DNA of 5,634 bases from Phycisphaerae bacterium (GTDB lineage Bacteria; Planctomycetota; Phycisphaerae; Sedimentisphaerales; Anaerohalosphaeraceae), in assembly GCA_003567095.1 (NCBI GenBank), contig PXAQ01000252.1:1-5634 (forward strand). The letters run 5' to 3'. Each line of letters opens with the position of its first letter. Positions within the stretch are counted from its first letter, which is position 1. Below, piece after piece: positions 1 to 5,395 of the stretch. The notes below the pieces were generated by a model that saw only the letters and a program-made list of their open reading frames with translations, had not been told where the DNA came from and did no database searches. The translations under genes were made by a program, and so were the position numbers.

Positions 1-111
1 GAGGCCACGCGGCAGGCCTACCAGGCCGCCGCCGCCGCGGCCCCGCAGGAACCGACGCGGGAGGGGCTGATTGATGATGGACGATTGACGATGGACGATG
101 TGGATAATTAA
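1..111 (+). CDS. 3' end of an unidentified gene upstream of the tail chaperone (partial)
   Basis: The window opens inside a reading frame that ends at TAA 109-111, leaving 36 visible residues. Frame 1 was chosen because nearly all of its first 23 codons end in G or C, matching the other GC-rich genes here; the two alternative frames read as Arg/Pro-rich or Gly/Ala-rich peptides and stop near 70-74. The visible part is an Ala-rich stretch (residues 9-14) followed by a Pro/Glu segment. The last 13 or so codons are written over a 7-bp repeat (from 69), so the natural C-terminus may have been extended by the repeat. By position just before the tail-assembly chaperone it could be the major tail protein or a tail-completion protein, but the fragment is too short to identify. 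Confidence 0.5.
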   Translation, partial: EATRQAYQAAAAAAPQEPTREGLIDDGRLTMDDVDN

Positions 112-140
112 GAATTAAACATTAATCATTGGAGAACACG
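69..140 (+). repeat. Intergenic heptad-periodic spacer 1
   Basis: From 69 the sequence can be cut into consecutive 7-mers that resemble each other. The first block alternates GATTGAY and GATGGAC, so 69-82 and 83-96 form a 14-bp tandem repeat with one mismatch. From 104 the motif changes to A/T-rich heptads ending in ATTA (104, 111, 118). The last heptad before the gene start overlaps the ribosome binding site. TAA triplets at 105, 109 and 116 close all three forward frames. It overlaps the end of the upstream reading frame. Confidence 0.7.
131..134 (+). promoter_or_regulatory. Ribosome binding site that fixes the start at 141
   Basis: GGAG lies 6 bases before ATG 141. An in-frame TTG at 129 would extend the protein by four residues, but the GGAG overlaps that start, so 141 is the better choice. 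Confidence 0.7.
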
Positions 141-497
141 ATGCCTTTACCGTTGGAACCGGGCGGGGTGTGCAAGGTGGTCCTGACCGCCGACCGGCAC
201 AAAAACAACCCGCCTGCCTTTTTGTTTCCGTACCTGAGCGGGCGCCAGCAGCAGAAACTCATGCGGACCTATGAATTTTGCGATGCCTCGGTCTCCGGGG
301 CGCCGATGGATGTCAGGAGCTTGTTTAGCGTACTCAGCGAGCTGATCGTCGGCTGGGAGCACATCGACAAACCGTTTGACCCGGCCGAGCTGGACACGGT
401 GATCAACGTCGCCGAGGCCTTCGAACTGATCAACCTGCTGGTGCTGCAGGGCCCGGGAACGACGTTAAAAAACGGATTCGGCTCGCCGTCGGCCTGA
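141..497 (+). CDS. Tail assembly chaperone, short form (gpG-like)
   Basis: This 118-residue protein starts at ATG 141 behind GGAG at 131-134. Three things suggest that it is the short member of a G/GT tail-assembly chaperone pair: it lies directly upstream of the tape measure gene, it is about the right size (lambda gpG is about 140 residues), and it ends a few codons after a slippery sequence that connects it to an overlapping -1 frame. The sequence is mixed alpha/beta, with a likely helical region at residues 52-103. It carries no signal peptide or membrane segment, as expected for a cytoplasmic chaperone that coats the tape measure before tube polymerisation. These proteins diverge too fast for a sequence-level identification, so the call rests on context and architecture. 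The final 7 residues, after the slip site, belong only to the short form. Confidence 0.65.
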   Translation: MPLPLEPGGVCKVVLTADRHKNNPPAFLFPYLSGRQQQKLMRTYEFCDASVSGAPMDVRSLFSVLSELIVGWEHIDKPFDPAELDTVINVAEAFELINLLVLQGPGTTLKNGFGSPSA

Positions 498-817
498 AAT
501 ACGGCGGCCTGTGCGGGCCGTGCAAGGCCCGCTGCAAGCGCGTCCCGACCGCCGAGGCCCCCATCGAGCTGATCTGCGGCGGCTGCGGCGGGGCCGGCTG
601 CGAGCACTGTGACGACGGCCGGGTGGCCGTGGCCGGCTGCCCGATGCGGCAGATCGACGCCGGGCTGTGGCAGTTGATCGAGTGTGCCGAGCTGCTGGAC
701 AAGGGCCTGGTGCCGATCGCCGGCGGGCTGCTGGACCAGAGCGGCTGGTTCGTCGCCGCCGCCGGCATCGTCGCCGGCGAAAAGGCGTATTGGAAATCCA
801 AAAATTTTCAATTCTGA
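141..817 (+). CDS. Tail assembly chaperone, long form made by -1 frameshift (gpGT-like), with Cys-rich extension
   Basis: If ribosomes slip back one base at AAAAAAC (467-473), translation continues in the -1 frame from CGG 473 to TGA 815-817, giving a 225-residue fusion (111 + 114). The -1 frame is open from 380 to 817 but has no ATG, GTG or TTG until about 605. Its codons from 482 onward nearly all end in G or C, so the segment is coded yet has no start of its own. The extension holds a cysteine cluster at residues 125, 128, 132, 146, 149, 154, 157, 167 and 182, including CxxC pairs and a CGGCGGAGCEHC stretch reminiscent of DnaJ-type zinc fingers. A hydrophobic Gly/Ala-rich C-terminal segment follows (about 190-213). 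In lambda, the T part of gpGT contacts the major tail protein; the same role is inferred here. The last nine residues are encoded by the AT-rich heptad repeat. Confidence 0.65.
467..473 (+). promoter_or_regulatory. Slippery heptamer for -1 programmed frameshifting
   Basis: The zero-frame codons TTA AAA AAC supply A-AAA-AAC, which fits the X-XXY-YYZ rule exactly and lets both tRNAs re-pair after a one-base backward slip. The zero frame stops at 495-497, 21 bases later, while the -1 frame runs on to 817. A GGGA at 455-458 might act as a weak upstream stimulatory Shine-Dalgarno-like element, but it is not convincing. Confidence 0.7.
484..506 (+). promoter_or_regulatory. Possible frameshift-stimulating hairpin
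   Basis: CGCCGT (484-489) pairs perfectly with ACGGCG (501-506), with an 11-base loop that contains the zero-frame stop. The stem begins 10 bases after the slippery site, or 9 if a U-G pair at 483/507 is counted. That is at the long end of the usual spacing. A competing stem, CGGCC 505-509 with GGCCG 516-520, also exists; in such GC-rich sequence, short stems are common by chance. Confidence 0.35.
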
Positions 818-858
818 ATTGTAATTTAAAATTAAGAATTAAAAATTGAGATTAGATC
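810..858 (+). repeat. Intergenic heptad-periodic spacer 2
   Basis: Seven-base units run in register from about 810 right up to ATG 859, mostly of the form ATTNANA (for example the heptads at 831, 838 and 845). Weaker units can be traced back to 789, inside the 3' end of the frameshifted chaperone. Stops at 833 (TAA), 840 (TAA) and 847 (TGA) fall in three different frames. The region is almost pure A/T, in strong contrast to the genes on either side. Confidence 0.7.
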
Positions 859-2184
859 ATGGCTCGACGACAAGATGTCAACGTATTGATTCGCGCCCGG
901 GACCAGGCCAGCCGCCAGTTTCGGGATGTCGCGCGTTCGGTGCTGCGGCTGGGGGCGGCCTTTGTGGGGGTTCGCACTTTGGCCCGTCATATGCGCGGCG
1001 CCCTGGCCGACGCCCAGCGTCAGCAAAACGCCCTGCACCAGTTGACCGCGGCCCTGGCGGTGATGGGCAAAGAGGCCCAGACGGTCGCGCTGGCCGACTT
1101 TGCCGACCGGCTTCAGCGGGTCACGGTCCACAGCAACGAGACCTCGCTGGAGCTGATGAAGCTGGGCGCGTCGATGGGCCTGGCCGGCCAGACGCTCCAG
1201 CGGGCCACGGTGGCGGCGATGGGCCTGTCCGAGGCCTACGGGATGAATTTGAACCAGGCAATGCAGTTGGTTGCTCGGGCGGCGTCCGGCAATACCACCC
1301 GGCTGGCGCAGATGGGCATTGAGATCGATCAGTCCGCCGATTCGGCGGGGCGCTTTGAGCAGGTGCTGGCGATGGGCGAGCGGCAGTTTGCCCAGGCCGA
1401 GGCCCGCACGGGCACCTTTGCCGGCCGGATGGCCCAGCTGCGCAACGCCTTTGACGACGCCCGTAAGCAGGCCGGCGAGATGGTCATCGAAAACCACCGG
1501 CTCAACAACGTCCTGGGGTTTGGCCGCAATGTGCTGGAGAACCTGGGGGCGGCCTGGGAGATTTTGCAGGTGCGGACGGCCCTGGCGATCGCCACGCTGC
1601 AGGCCGACGCCCGGCACGTCTTTACCGAGACGATTCCGGGCTATTGGCGGTGGTTCCTGGATAACTGGTTCAATATGCTGCGGGATATGGTCGCGGCGTT
1701 CAAGGCGGTGATTACCAATCTGCTGATCAACGCCGGGCGGTTTGGCAAGGCCCTGTGGGATGCGATCCGCGGCCGCGGCTGGGAGTTCCAGTGGCAGCCG
1801 ATGCTGGAGGGGTTCAAGGCCACCACCGAGCAGCTGCCCCAGATCGCCGCGCGGGCGACCTCGGACGTGGAAAAGGTACTCTATGAGCAGCTGCTGGACG
1901 CCCGTAAGGAATGGGCAAAGGCCGTCGGGCGGGATCGGACGCTGGGCGAGCTGGGCGGGGCGGCGCAGATGGCCGCCGGCGGCGGCACCGCCGCAGCACC
2001 GGGCGGGCCGCAGGCGGTCGAGAGCCGGTTTATGGCCGGGGCCTCGATGGCGGTCAACTACGACAAGCAGCAGCTCGACGAGGCCAAGCAAAGCCGCCGT
2101 CTGCTGGCCGAGGTCCGCGACGCGGTGCGCCGCCTGGCCGAGCACACCGGCCCCGAGGCGGCTGTGCAGGTGGCACGGCTTTGA
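859..2184 (+). CDS. Phage tail tape measure protein
   Basis: This 441-residue protein sets tail length and, in siphophages and myophages generally, is ejected ahead of the DNA. The N-terminus has the typical opening about random-bond particles seen in this family (RARDQASRQFRDVARS, residues 12-27). It is followed by a family-like block at about 120-215, with GMNLNQAMQLVARAASGNT then a TFAGRMAQLRNAF segment, as in TP901-type tape measures. A hydrophobic region lies at about 260-300 (Trp/Phe-rich, then a VITNLLI run). A Gly/Ala/Pro linker at 364-385 leads to a helical C-terminus (FMAGASMAVNYDKQQLDEAK at 391-410). The start is ATG 859, preceded only by a weak GAG at 848-850. At 441 residues it is short for the family (lambda gpH is 853), so a short tail, or tape functions split over other genes, is implied. 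Its position after the chaperone pair is the classic arrangement. Confidence 0.88.
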   Translation: MARRQDVNVLIRARDQASRQFRDVARSVLRLGAAFVGVRTLARHMRGALADAQRQQNALHQLTAALAVMGKEAQTVALADFADRLQRVTVHSNETSLELMKLGASMGLAGQTLQRATVAAMGLSEAYGMNLNQAMQLVARAASGNTTRLAQMGIEIDQSADSAGRFEQVLAMGERQFAQAEARTGTFAGRMAQLRNAFDDARKQAGEMVIENHRLNNVLGFGRNVLENLGAAWEILQVRTALAIATLQADARHVFTETIPGYWRWFLDNWFNMLRDMVAAFKAVITNLLINAGRFGKALWDAIRGRGWEFQWQPMLEGFKATTEQLPQIAARATSDVEKVLYEQLLDARKEWAKAVGRDRTLGELGGAAQMAAGGGTAAAPGGPQAVESRFMAGASMAVNYDKQQLDEAKQSRRLLAEVRDAVRRLAEHTGPEAAVQVARL

Positions 2185-2232
2185 TTGTATATTGTAAATT
2201 GTATATTAACTCATAACTAAAAACTGAGGCAT
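2184..2232 (+). repeat. Intergenic heptad-periodic spacer 3
   Basis: Three near-identical heptads (ATTGTAT/ATTGTAA) start at 2184, 2191 and 2198. They are followed by units ending in AACT at 2205, 2212 and 2219, and by a last unit at 2226 that supplies the GAGG ribosome binding site of the next gene. TAA at 2195, 2214 and 2218 closes all three frames. The first base is shared with the TGA of the tape measure gene. Confidence 0.75.
2226..2229 (+). promoter_or_regulatory. Ribosome binding site of the 296-residue tail protein
   Basis: GAGG sits 5 bases before ATG 2235. It lies in the last 7-bp unit of the spacer, so the repeat and the translation signal are physically merged. Confidence 0.65.
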
Positions 2233-2234
2233 CT

Positions 2235-3125
2235 ATGGGCGTTACACGGGTGACATTTTTATGGCAACACATGCGGGCCGAGACCGAGGTGGACGTCGAC
2301 GGGGCCTTCGGGCGGCTGGTGCACGGCTACGAGGTGGAGTTTGACGCCGCCGATGCGCCGGGCCTGCGGCCGGTGCTGGCGCTGACCGCCAGTGCCGGCG
2401 GGGTCAGCGTGCCGGCCTACTGGGCCGAGCTGGACGGCGACTGGCCGTACTGGTACGTCAAGCACAAAAACCCCCGGCCGGCCGACAGCCCGTTCCGCTG
2501 GCTGGTGGAGGTGGTCTATGAGTACTACGACAACCCGCTGGTCCGGCCGCCGCAGGTCAGCTGGCAGGGCCGGACCGTCACCGAGCAGATCGACCGGGAC
2601 GCCGACGGCGCGCCGTTGGTCAACAGCGCCGACGAGCCGTTCGACCCGGCGATCACCGAGGAGTTTGAGGACCGGATCCTGCGGGTGGAGTTCAACGTCG
2701 CCAACTTCAACGACACCGCCTATGAGGATTATATCCACGCGATCAACGGCAGCGACTGGACGCCGGCGGTGGTGGGCCGCACGTTTGCCGCCTATACGGT
2801 CAAGTGCCTGTCGATCAGCGGCCGACCCGAGCGGGTGGGCAATGTCCACTATCACCACGTCACCTGTGAGTTTGAGATTCGCGACGACGGGATCGCCGAA
2901 GGCGGCAACCCGCTGGGCTGGCGGCGGCGGCTGCTGGATCAGGGCTTCCGCACCAAGGACCCGGCCGGCTACCACACGATCACAGACCAAGAGGGCAACC
3001 CGCTGACCCACCCGGTGCCGCTGGACGGTAACGGGGGCAAGCTAAACGGGGGCGAGCCGGTGTTCCTGGTGTACACCACCAAAAAAACGAAGGATTTTCA
3101 TGATATCCTGGCGGCAGAGGCGTGA
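2235..3125 (+). CDS. Tail-region structural protein of unknown detailed function
   Basis: The 296-residue product starts at ATG 2235 behind GAGG at 2226-2229. It is acidic, rich in Trp/Tyr (for example WAELDGDWPYWYVKH, 63-77) and looks beta-rich, without signal peptide or membrane helices. The second half has a pattern I associate with hypothetical proteins in tail modules: ADEPFDPAI (132-140), a segment around 147-170 with NVANFNDTAYEDYIHAIN, YHHVTCEFEIRDDG (206-219), then WRRRLLDQGFR (229-239), and finally PVPLDGNGGKL (261-271) with EPVFLVYTTK (274-283). This general resemblance comes from memory of family style, not from a search. The gene lies directly after the tape measure, where distal-tail, hub or tip components usually sit, so a virion structural role is likely but the exact part is unknown. 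Confidence 0.65.
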   Translation: MGVTRVTFLWQHMRAETEVDVDGAFGRLVHGYEVEFDAADAPGLRPVLALTASAGGVSVPAYWAELDGDWPYWYVKHKNPRPADSPFRWLVEVVYEYYDNPLVRPPQVSWQGRTVTEQIDRDADGAPLVNSADEPFDPAITEEFEDRILRVEFNVANFNDTAYEDYIHAINGSDWTPAVVGRTFAAYTVKCLSISGRPERVGNVHYHHVTCEFEIRDDGIAEGGNPLGWRRRLLDQGFRTKDPAGYHTITDQEGNPLTHPVPLDGNGGKLNGGEPVFLVYTTKKTKDFHDILAAEA

Positions 3126-3160
3126 TAATGTCAAATGTGAAATGTCAAATGTGAACTTTG
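3126..3160 (+). repeat. Intergenic heptad-periodic spacer 4 with an exact 14-bp tandem repeat
   Basis: The 14-bp unit AATGTCAAATGTGA occurs twice without mismatch (3127-3140 and 3141-3154). Each unit is itself two related heptads (AAATGTC/AAATGTG style). The 7-bp register continues more loosely to the next gene start. Unlike spacers 1-3, this one lacks a stop in every frame. Confidence 0.75.
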
Positions 3161-3163
3161 AAA

Positions 3164-3565
3164 ATGAAGCATTATCAGATTTGCGAGACTGACGCGCGGC
3201 GGCTGGCCGAGGCCCTGCGGTACATCGAGACCCAGCGGGCCAACGCCCACCGCCACCTGCGCCGCGTCCGCGGCACACCGCCCGGCGGCGGCGGCCGGCC
3301 GATCCGCAAGGCGTTCTGCAGCGAGAACGCCGGCAGCGGCAACACGATCGCCGCTTATCTGGACATCGACGAGCTCAACGAAGCCGAGGACAATGATATA
3401 ACCGTCACCTGCACGCTGATCGGCTCGTCCAATCTCAATGAGTGTTTCCCGACATTATCGACCGGCGTGATGATGTCCGTCTGGTGGGATGCGGCCGATG
3501 AGCTGTGGCGGTCGCTGTGGTGGTTCCAGGCCCATGAGGAGTGCCCGGAGGAAGAGGAGGGATAA
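3164..3565 (+). CDS. Small tail-module protein of unknown function, Trp-rich C-terminal half
   Basis: This 133-residue protein is read from ATG 3164; a TTG at 3158 is in frame but less likely, and an in-frame TGA at 3152 blocks anything further upstream. No convincing ribosome binding site precedes it. Residues 1-35 look like a basic, Arg/His-rich helix. Residues 36-45 are a Pro/Gly linker. The rest looks like a small beta domain with IAAYLD, ITVTCTLIG and a Trp-rich stretch (WW at 109-110, LWWFQ near 118), and it ends in an acidic tail (ECPEEEEG). Its stop overlaps the next start in TAATG, so it is probably translationally coupled to the 473-residue gene. It could be a small tail-tip or adaptor component; I do not recognise a family with confidence. 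Confidence 0.6.
   Translation: MKHYQICETDARRLAEALRYIETQRANAHRHLRRVRGTPPGGGGRPIRKAFCSENAGSGNTIAAYLDIDELNEAEDNDITVTCTLIGSSNLNECFPTLSTGVMMSVWWDAADELWRSLWWFQAHEECPEEEEG
3555..3561 (+). promoter_or_regulatory. Strong ribosome binding site, supports the coupled start at 3565
   Basis: AGGAGGG lies within the end of the preceding gene (the codons for its Glu/Gly tail), with GGAGG ending 4 bases before ATG 3565. A second purine-rich run, GGAGGG at 3589-3594, precedes an alternative in-frame ATG at 3598, so the start could be either. Confidence 0.6.
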
Positions 3566-4986
3566 TGGTATACTGGCCCCGACGAATGGGAGGGAATATG
3601 ACAATCACGCCGGACGGCAAGATTGGGCGGTGCCCGCCGGGGCAATATGCTGTTCTGGATGGCACAAGCAATACGCGGTGTGATTTATACTCTAATTCAG
3701 GTTATCTTCGCAAAACCATTTCAGCTCAACATAATGACGGGCCGAATGAATATGAACCGGTTAAATGGATTGGCGATTATGTGTATACCCGCAGGTCCAG
3801 CACGGTATACAGAACCCATATAGAGGACGGGCAGGCCGCAACCTTTGCAGCCGGGGCTGTGCCTATTACATTTGAAATATCCGAACGCCATAATCGGCTA
3901 TTTGCGGTCACTGCATCTACTGTCCGGCTATTTAATTTGACGACCGGCGATTTAATCCGAAGTGTCTCATTGTCGGGTGTAACAAGCTCAATGATAATAA
4001 GAGATATAATTTTTTATCCGCAGATTGATGGCGAGGATGTCCGTATATACAAAATCAGTATTGAAGATTTCGAGGACGAACAATCTGCCGACCTGATAAC
4101 CACATTGCAGTTGAAAACAGATATATGGGGGATACCTGATAATCCGGAATTCTGCAACCTGTTTAGGAATGTTCCGCCGATGAGATATCATAGTTTTTTT
4201 GTGTCTATAAGGTCGTCGGTTGAACAGAGTTGGGCACAAGTTAAATTTGATGGATCTGTTGTATATCAAGGCTGGAATCAACACTATATTGATGAACACG
4301 ATTGTCCTGGATTTCTCCTGCCATGGCCCAGGTTCGGTGTTTCACCAACCAGTTTTGGGATGGCTATGCGTGTACGTTATGATGATATTTTTCGTCTCGG
4401 CTTTCAGAGGCTTGATAAACTTTGCCCGGACTATCCTGCTGAATACGATTTTACTATAACCGCCAACATATATGACAAACAGGGCGACCTTTCTTTATTG
4501 CTGGCAGACATTAACAATAAGAATGTGAAAATTGTTGACGAACAAGGCAATGAGACTGCGTCGTATAGTTTAGAAATATACCCAAACGGTATCGCTCCGC
4601 GTGAGGTGGTTTATGCAGATGGGGTGTCGATTATCAACTGCTCGCCGCTGCCGCCATTTGTTACACCAGGGCCGCCCTGGACATATTATGCAAAATGTGA
4701 AATAAGCCTTGTGGCAGAGCGAGAATTTCCAGGCGCAGCGGTTCTTATTGTAGAGTATAGGAATCGTATCGATGGCGGCGATTGGAGCGCTGTTTTGTCC
4801 ACTCATGCGGATGCCGACGGGGTTGCCGTTCTAACATCCGGATGGATTAACCGTTACGCATTGGCTGAGCCGCAATTTATTGAGTTTATGGTCGAAGATG
4901 TTGTGTGGGAAGGGGTTGAATATGTGGATCGCGGCAATGTTTGCGACGGCTGCGAACAAACAATAACCGATGAGGATATGGTTTGA
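3565..4986 (+). CDS. Large beta-rich protein, candidate receptor-binding / tail-tip protein
   Basis: The product is 473 residues from ATG 3565, which shares its A with the TAA of the previous gene; ATG 3598 is an alternative start. The first 35 or so codons are GC-rich like the neighbours, then composition drops sharply and stays AT-rich until the gene's end, with A/T-ending codons common. Two stretches about 40 residues apart (DYVYTRRSSTVYRTHIEDG at 71-89 and RLFAVTASTVRLFNLTTGD at 111-129) look like successive blades of a beta-propeller. The C-terminal part (about 375-465) resembles an immunoglobulin/fibronectin-like fold, with VEYRNRIDGGDWSAVLS and an ADADGVA turn, and a CDGC motif follows near the end. 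No signal peptide or membrane helix is visible. Position, size, beta content and divergent composition all fit a host-recognition protein, but this is inference; an internal structural or carbohydrate-binding role is possible. Confidence 0.55.
   Translation: MVYWPRRMGGNMTITPDGKIGRCPPGQYAVLDGTSNTRCDLYSNSGYLRKTISAQHNDGPNEYEPVKWIGDYVYTRRSSTVYRTHIEDGQAATFAAGAVPITFEISERHNRLFAVTASTVRLFNLTTGDLIRSVSLSGVTSSMIIRDIIFYPQIDGEDVRIYKISIEDFEDEQSADLITTLQLKTDIWGIPDNPEFCNLFRNVPPMRYHSFFVSIRSSVEQSWAQVKFDGSVVYQGWNQHYIDEHDCPGFLLPWPRFGVSPTSFGMAMRVRYDDIFRLGFQRLDKLCPDYPAEYDFTITANIYDKQGDLSLLLADINNKNVKIVDEQGNETASYSLEIYPNGIAPREVVYADGVSIINCSPLPPFVTPGPPWTYYAKCEISLVAEREFPGAAVLIVEYRNRIDGGDWSAVLSTHADADGVAVLTSGWINRYALAEPQFIEFMVEDVVWEGVEYVDRGNVCDGCEQTITDEDMV
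4972..4976 (+). promoter_or_regulatory. Ribosome binding site of the small Cys-rich protein
   Basis: GAGGA lies inside the end of the upstream gene, 9 bases before ATG 4986, and supports that start over the in-frame TTG at 4983. Confidence 0.55.
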
Positions 4987-5339
4987 TGGTCTGCTGTGGA
5001 AAATCCAAGGCGGTCAGGCGGATTGCCAGAGGATATTTGGACTATGGCCTGCGGGCACTGTTCAGGACGTCGGGCGAGGCGTCTGAAAAAGCAACAGAAC
5101 GAATCGCGACGTGTCATCCGTGCGATTATGGTACGTATATGACCAAGCGTGATTATGTTAAATGGATTAAAGGCCACGGTGTCGAGGTGGTTCGGCACAT
5201 CGACGACCTGACAGCCCTGCCAATGCTGCCCAAGCAGTCCGACGCATTGGGCCGGTCGCTGTTTTGCCGGTTGTGCAAGTGCTGGATCCCGGCCAAGGCG
5301 TACAGTAAAGACGAGACCTGCCCGAAGGGCTATTGGTAA
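4986..5339 (+). CDS. Small Cys-rich, probably zinc-binding protein
   Basis: This 117-residue protein starts at ATG 4986, whose A is the last base of the preceding TGA (TGATG), so the two genes are probably translationally coupled. The N-terminus is basic, with a helix-like segment (KAVRRIARGYLDYGLRALF, 8-26). Cysteines are at 3, 4, 43, 46, 94, 97, 99 and 112. CxxC (TCHPCDYGTYMT) pairs naturally with CRLCKCW and a final CPKGYW to form one or two zinc sites. The middle segment (57-85) carries YVKWIKGHGVEVV. Similar short Cys-rich proteins occur in phage tail modules, but I know no proven function. Base composition begins to return to the GC-rich style of the first genes. A role as a folding or assembly helper for the large protein upstream is a guess from coupling. 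Confidence 0.6.
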   Translation: MVCCGKSKAVRRIARGYLDYGLRALFRTSGEASEKATERIATCHPCDYGTYMTKRDYVKWIKGHGVEVVRHIDDLTALPMLPKQSDALGRSLFCRLCKCWIPAKAYSKDETCPKGYW

Positions 5340-5382
5340 CCCGGATTTCTTAAACCTGAAAACGAATGACCACCCTAAAAGA

Positions 5383-5387
5383 AAGGA
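5383..5387 (+). promoter_or_regulatory. Ribosome binding site of the lipoprotein gene
   Basis: AAGGA is 8 bases before ATG 5396. An in-frame ATG at 5366 lacks a comparable site and would put ten polar residues before the signal peptide. Confidence 0.6.
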
Positions 5388-5395
5388 AAACGAAA

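Noticed and set aside
623..817. Independent small gene starting at ATG 623
   Set aside because: No ribosome binding site is evident, and coding character in the same frame starts well upstream at about 482, so the ATG is internal to the frameshift extension.
832..2145. Long minus-strand open frame opposite the tape measure gene
   Set aside because: It is the mirror of a GC-rich, G/C-third-position gene, a common cause of long antisense frames; its protein is Arg/Gly/His/Gln-rich without family features, while the + strand has a recognisable tape measure.
2259..3011. Minus-strand open frame of 250 codons
   Set aside because: It lies wholly inside the 2235-3125 gene and has the same antisense-shadow character, with Val/Arg/Gln-rich low-information sequence.
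3128..3154. Eight-codon leader peptide before the 3164 gene
   Set aside because: The ATG and TGA both come from the 14-bp tandem repeat; without conservation or a ribosome binding site it is most simply a by-product of the repeat.
69..3160. CRISPR-like repeats
   Set aside because: The repeats are 7 or 14 bases, directly adjacent, without unique spacers, and differ from one junction to another.
3565..4986. Diversity-generating retroelement target
   Set aside because: No reverse transcriptase, no template repeat and no C-type-lectin-like variable end are visible in the window.
5340..5395. Terminator or a fifth heptad spacer in the gap before the lipoprotein gene
   Set aside because: No GC-rich inverted repeat with a T run is visible. 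GAAAACG recurs at 5358 and 5386 (28 bases apart) but the units between do not resemble each other, and the repetition around the start is nearer 6 bp.
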